NCBI GenBank assembly: GCA_947178565.1
Contig: CAMWYV010000060.1
Span: forward strand, 1-6,954
Direction: 5' to 3'
DNA length: 6,954 bases
Origin: an uncultured Porphyromonadaceae bacterium
GTDB lineage: Bacteria > Bacteroidota > Bacteroidia > Bacteroidales > Muribaculaceae
Translations under genes and position numbers: made by a program
Notes under the pieces: generated by a model
What the model was told of the DNA's origin: nothing
What the model saw: only the letters and a program-made list of their open reading frames with translations
The model's database searches: none
Shown here: one piece after another, positions 5,496 to 6,954 of the stretch
Numbering within the stretch: position 1 is the stretch's first letter
Layout: each line of letters begins with the position of its first letter

Positions 5496-6111
5496 ATTAT
5501 TTGGAATAATTACAGCGGGAGTAGCTTCTATGGGGCTACTCTCTGCTTGTAACGGTATTCTTGACGGAATATATGACGAGCCGGATAGCGGTGAACCGAA
5601 CATAGGTTTTGAGCTGGAAGGTCAGATATATATAAATGCCACTTCTTATACTGACTGGGTGTATATCAGTTTTGCCAATAAAACCACCGTTACTCTAAGC
5701 TATGATGAGGATGCTCCTGAAAAATGGGATATAGCTGTTCACCGCTATGATGTGAAGACCAATAATGCCAGAGTTATTGAAACTGATTACACATCATTCA
5801 ACGAAGCTATGACAGCGGTGATAGATAAAGCCAATCTGGTCGGTGATGAATGGACCACCTCCAAGATCGTCATCGATATGTCCACCATGATGGATGGATA
5901 TCTCGGTTACACTGAATCCTACTACAACTCCGAATTATCCAAATGGCTCAATGTTGACACCAGCACCATGCCCCCTATCTATGAGCTGTCCGGAAAGGTA
6001 TATATAGTATATCTTGCTGATGGCACCCGCGTGGGAGTCAAACTGATAAACTACATGAACGATATGCTTGTGAAAGGATATATGACAATTCAATATGTCT
6101 ATCCTTTCTAA
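5488..6111 (+). CDS. hmuY: HmuY-family heme-binding lipoprotein
   Basis: This is a 207-residue lipoprotein with signal MNKLFGIITA..., lipobox LSAC and lipid cysteine 21. The body matches HmuY, the hemophore-like surface lipoprotein that takes heme from host proteins and passes it to the receptor HmuR. Landmarks are DWVYISFANKTTV (56-68), KWDIAVHRYDVKTN (79-92), STMPPIYELSGKVYIVYL (159-176) and the C-terminal KGYMTIQYVYPF. The length is close to P. gingivalis HmuY (about 216). The only histidine is H85 in the conserved WDIAxHRYD motif, so the bis-histidine heme ligation of P. gingivalis HmuY cannot occur; M131/M134/M135 and M161 are candidate axial ligands, as proposed for other Bacteroidota homologues. 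The ATG overlaps the preceding gene's end by 8 nt (ATGAATAA), indicating translational coupling. The receptor gene follows after 14 bases. Confidence 0.87.
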   Translation: MNKLFGIITAGVASMGLLSACNGILDGIYDEPDSGEPNIGFELEGQIYINATSYTDWVYISFANKTTVTLSYDEDAPEKWDIAVHRYDVKTNNARVIETDYTSFNEAMTAVIDKANLVGDEWTTSKIVIDMSTMMDGYLGYTESYYNSELSKWLNVDTSTMPPIYELSGKVYIVYLADGTRVGVKLINYMNDMLVKGYMTIQYVYPF

Positions 6112-6125
6112 CAACCACTGAATCA

Positions 6126-6954
6126 ATGAAACATAAAGTAATCGCCTTCGCCACATTCATATCTCTGGGTTACATCGCAAGCGCTCAAAATAAAAGCGTA
6201 AAAGAGGATACCGATTCCTTAGACGATGACAGATGGAGCAAGATTCTCGATGAGGTCGTTGTAACAGGCACCATGACGCCAAAACTGATTACCAACTCCC
6301 CTATTCTAACACGCGTTATCAGCACCGGAGACATCCGTAAGAGTGACGCCACAAACATCAGTGACCTGCTTCAGGCAGAACTTCCCGGTATAGAATTTTC
6401 CTACTCGATGAATCAGCAGGTGTCACTGAATATGCAGGGATTTGGCGGCAACTCGGTTTTATTTCTTATAGACGGTGAGAGAGTTGCAGGAGAAACACTT
6501 GATAATGTGGATTATGACCGCCTTAATCTGAATAACGCCGGCAAAATCGAGATCGTCAAGGGAGCTGCATCATCGCTTTATGGGTCAAATGCCGTAGGAG
6601 GAGTGGTAAATATCATAAGCCGCGAGGCATCTGAACCTTGGACACTTAATGTTAACGGTCGCTACGGTGAGCACAACAGCCAGCGCTACGGAGCGGTATT
6701 TACCGTCAACAAGTGGAAAATCAACAGTTCCACCTCCGCTCAGTATTCATCTATCGACTCATATAATATGAAGAACGAGGGCGATTACTCCAAGTATTAC
6801 GGTGGCAAGACCTGGAATGTAAGCGAACGTCTGACCATCAAGCCAATAAATGCGCTCAAGGTAATTGCCAGAGCCGGTTACTTCTTCCGCGAACGATATT
6901 CTCAAGTGAGTACACATGACCGGTACCGTGACTTTTCAGGCGGATTGCGTGGAG
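6126..6954 (+). CDS. TonB-dependent outer-membrane receptor, HmuR-like, 3' end cut off
   Basis: The first 276 residues are present and the frame stays open to the window edge. The signal peptide MKHKVIAFAT... probably cleaves after ASA (residue 20). A short acidic stretch leads to a TonB-box-like DEVVVTGTM (42-50) and then a plug domain (about 50-166): SDLLQAELPGIEF (79-91), VLFLIDGERV (111-120), and the hallmark IEIVKGAASSLYG (141-153) followed by SNAVGGVVNIISR (154-166). The start of the beta-barrel follows. It lacks the N-terminal carboxypeptidase-like extension of SusC receptors, fitting the HmuR/vitamin B12/siderophore type. The gene sits 14 bases after the HmuY gene, so heme is the likely substrate. 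Barrel motifs that would confirm heme transport lie beyond the window. The initiating ATG at 6126 is the only one consistent with the signal peptide. Confidence 0.88.
   Translation, partial: MKHKVIAFATFISLGYIASAQNKSVKEDTDSLDDDRWSKILDEVVVTGTMTPKLITNSPILTRVISTGDIRKSDATNISDLLQAELPGIEFSYSMNQQVSLNMQGFGGNSVLFLIDGERVAGETLDNVDYDRLNLNNAGKIEIVKGAASSLYGSNAVGGVVNIISREASEPWTLNVNGRYGEHNSQRYGAVFTVNKWKINSSTSAQYSSIDSYNMKNEGDYSKYYGGKTWNVSERLTIKPINALKVIARAGYFFRERYSQVSTHDRYRDFSGGLRG

Noticed and set aside
1..6954. CRISPR arrays, tRNA or rRNA genes, insertion sequences, attachment sites
   Set aside because: I saw no regularly spaced direct repeats, cloverleaf patterns, transposase frames or terminal inverted repeats. 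The window is densely packed with ordinary genes, and no gap without a gene exceeds 300 bases.

Overview
The window looks like chromosomal DNA from a gut-type Bacteroidales bacterium (Bacteroidaceae, Muribaculaceae or similar). The evidence is the set of Bacteroidota-style -7 promoter boxes (TAnnTTTG), starts without clear Shine-Dalgarno sequences, lipoproteins with the acidic post-cysteine export signal (CSDDD, CSNDD), and protein families largely confined to that phylum (HmuY-type heme binder, calycin-like lipoprotein, PepSY-like lipoprotein). The species cannot be fixed from this sequence.

Left block, 19-3393, all on the + strand. A complete AspT-type aspartate:alanine antiporter is followed, after a short gap holding a good -7 box, by a small membrane protein with a bacterial PH domain. 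A nitroreductase starts one base after that gene's stop. A PepSY-like lipoprotein follows, its start codon next to a possible RNA hairpin. A strong rho-independent terminator (3354-3393) closes the block.

Right block, 3475 to the right edge. A minus-strand regulator joins a ScdA_N-like segment, a hemerythrin-like di-iron domain and a LuxR-type HTH. It is transcribed away from a + strand operon encoding a two-domain calycin-like lipoprotein, a HmuY-family heme-binding lipoprotein (8-nt overlap) and a TonB-dependent receptor cut by the window end. This operon is a heme (or related tetrapyrrole) uptake locus of the hmuY-hmuR type.

The most interesting signal lies in the 233-bp divergent intergenic region. 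Each promoter has a TAnnTTTG box, and exactly 25 bp upstream of each box is a 12-bp near-palindrome, read in the same orientation relative to its own promoter (shared 15-mer CCCAWWTTTRGGTAT). Both sites centre near -42, the classic position for a class II activator. The simplest model is that the hemerythrin-LuxR protein senses oxygen, NO or iron status through its di-iron site and activates both its own gene and the heme uptake operon. The motif-promoter geometry is read directly from the sequence; the identity of the binding protein and the signal are inference.
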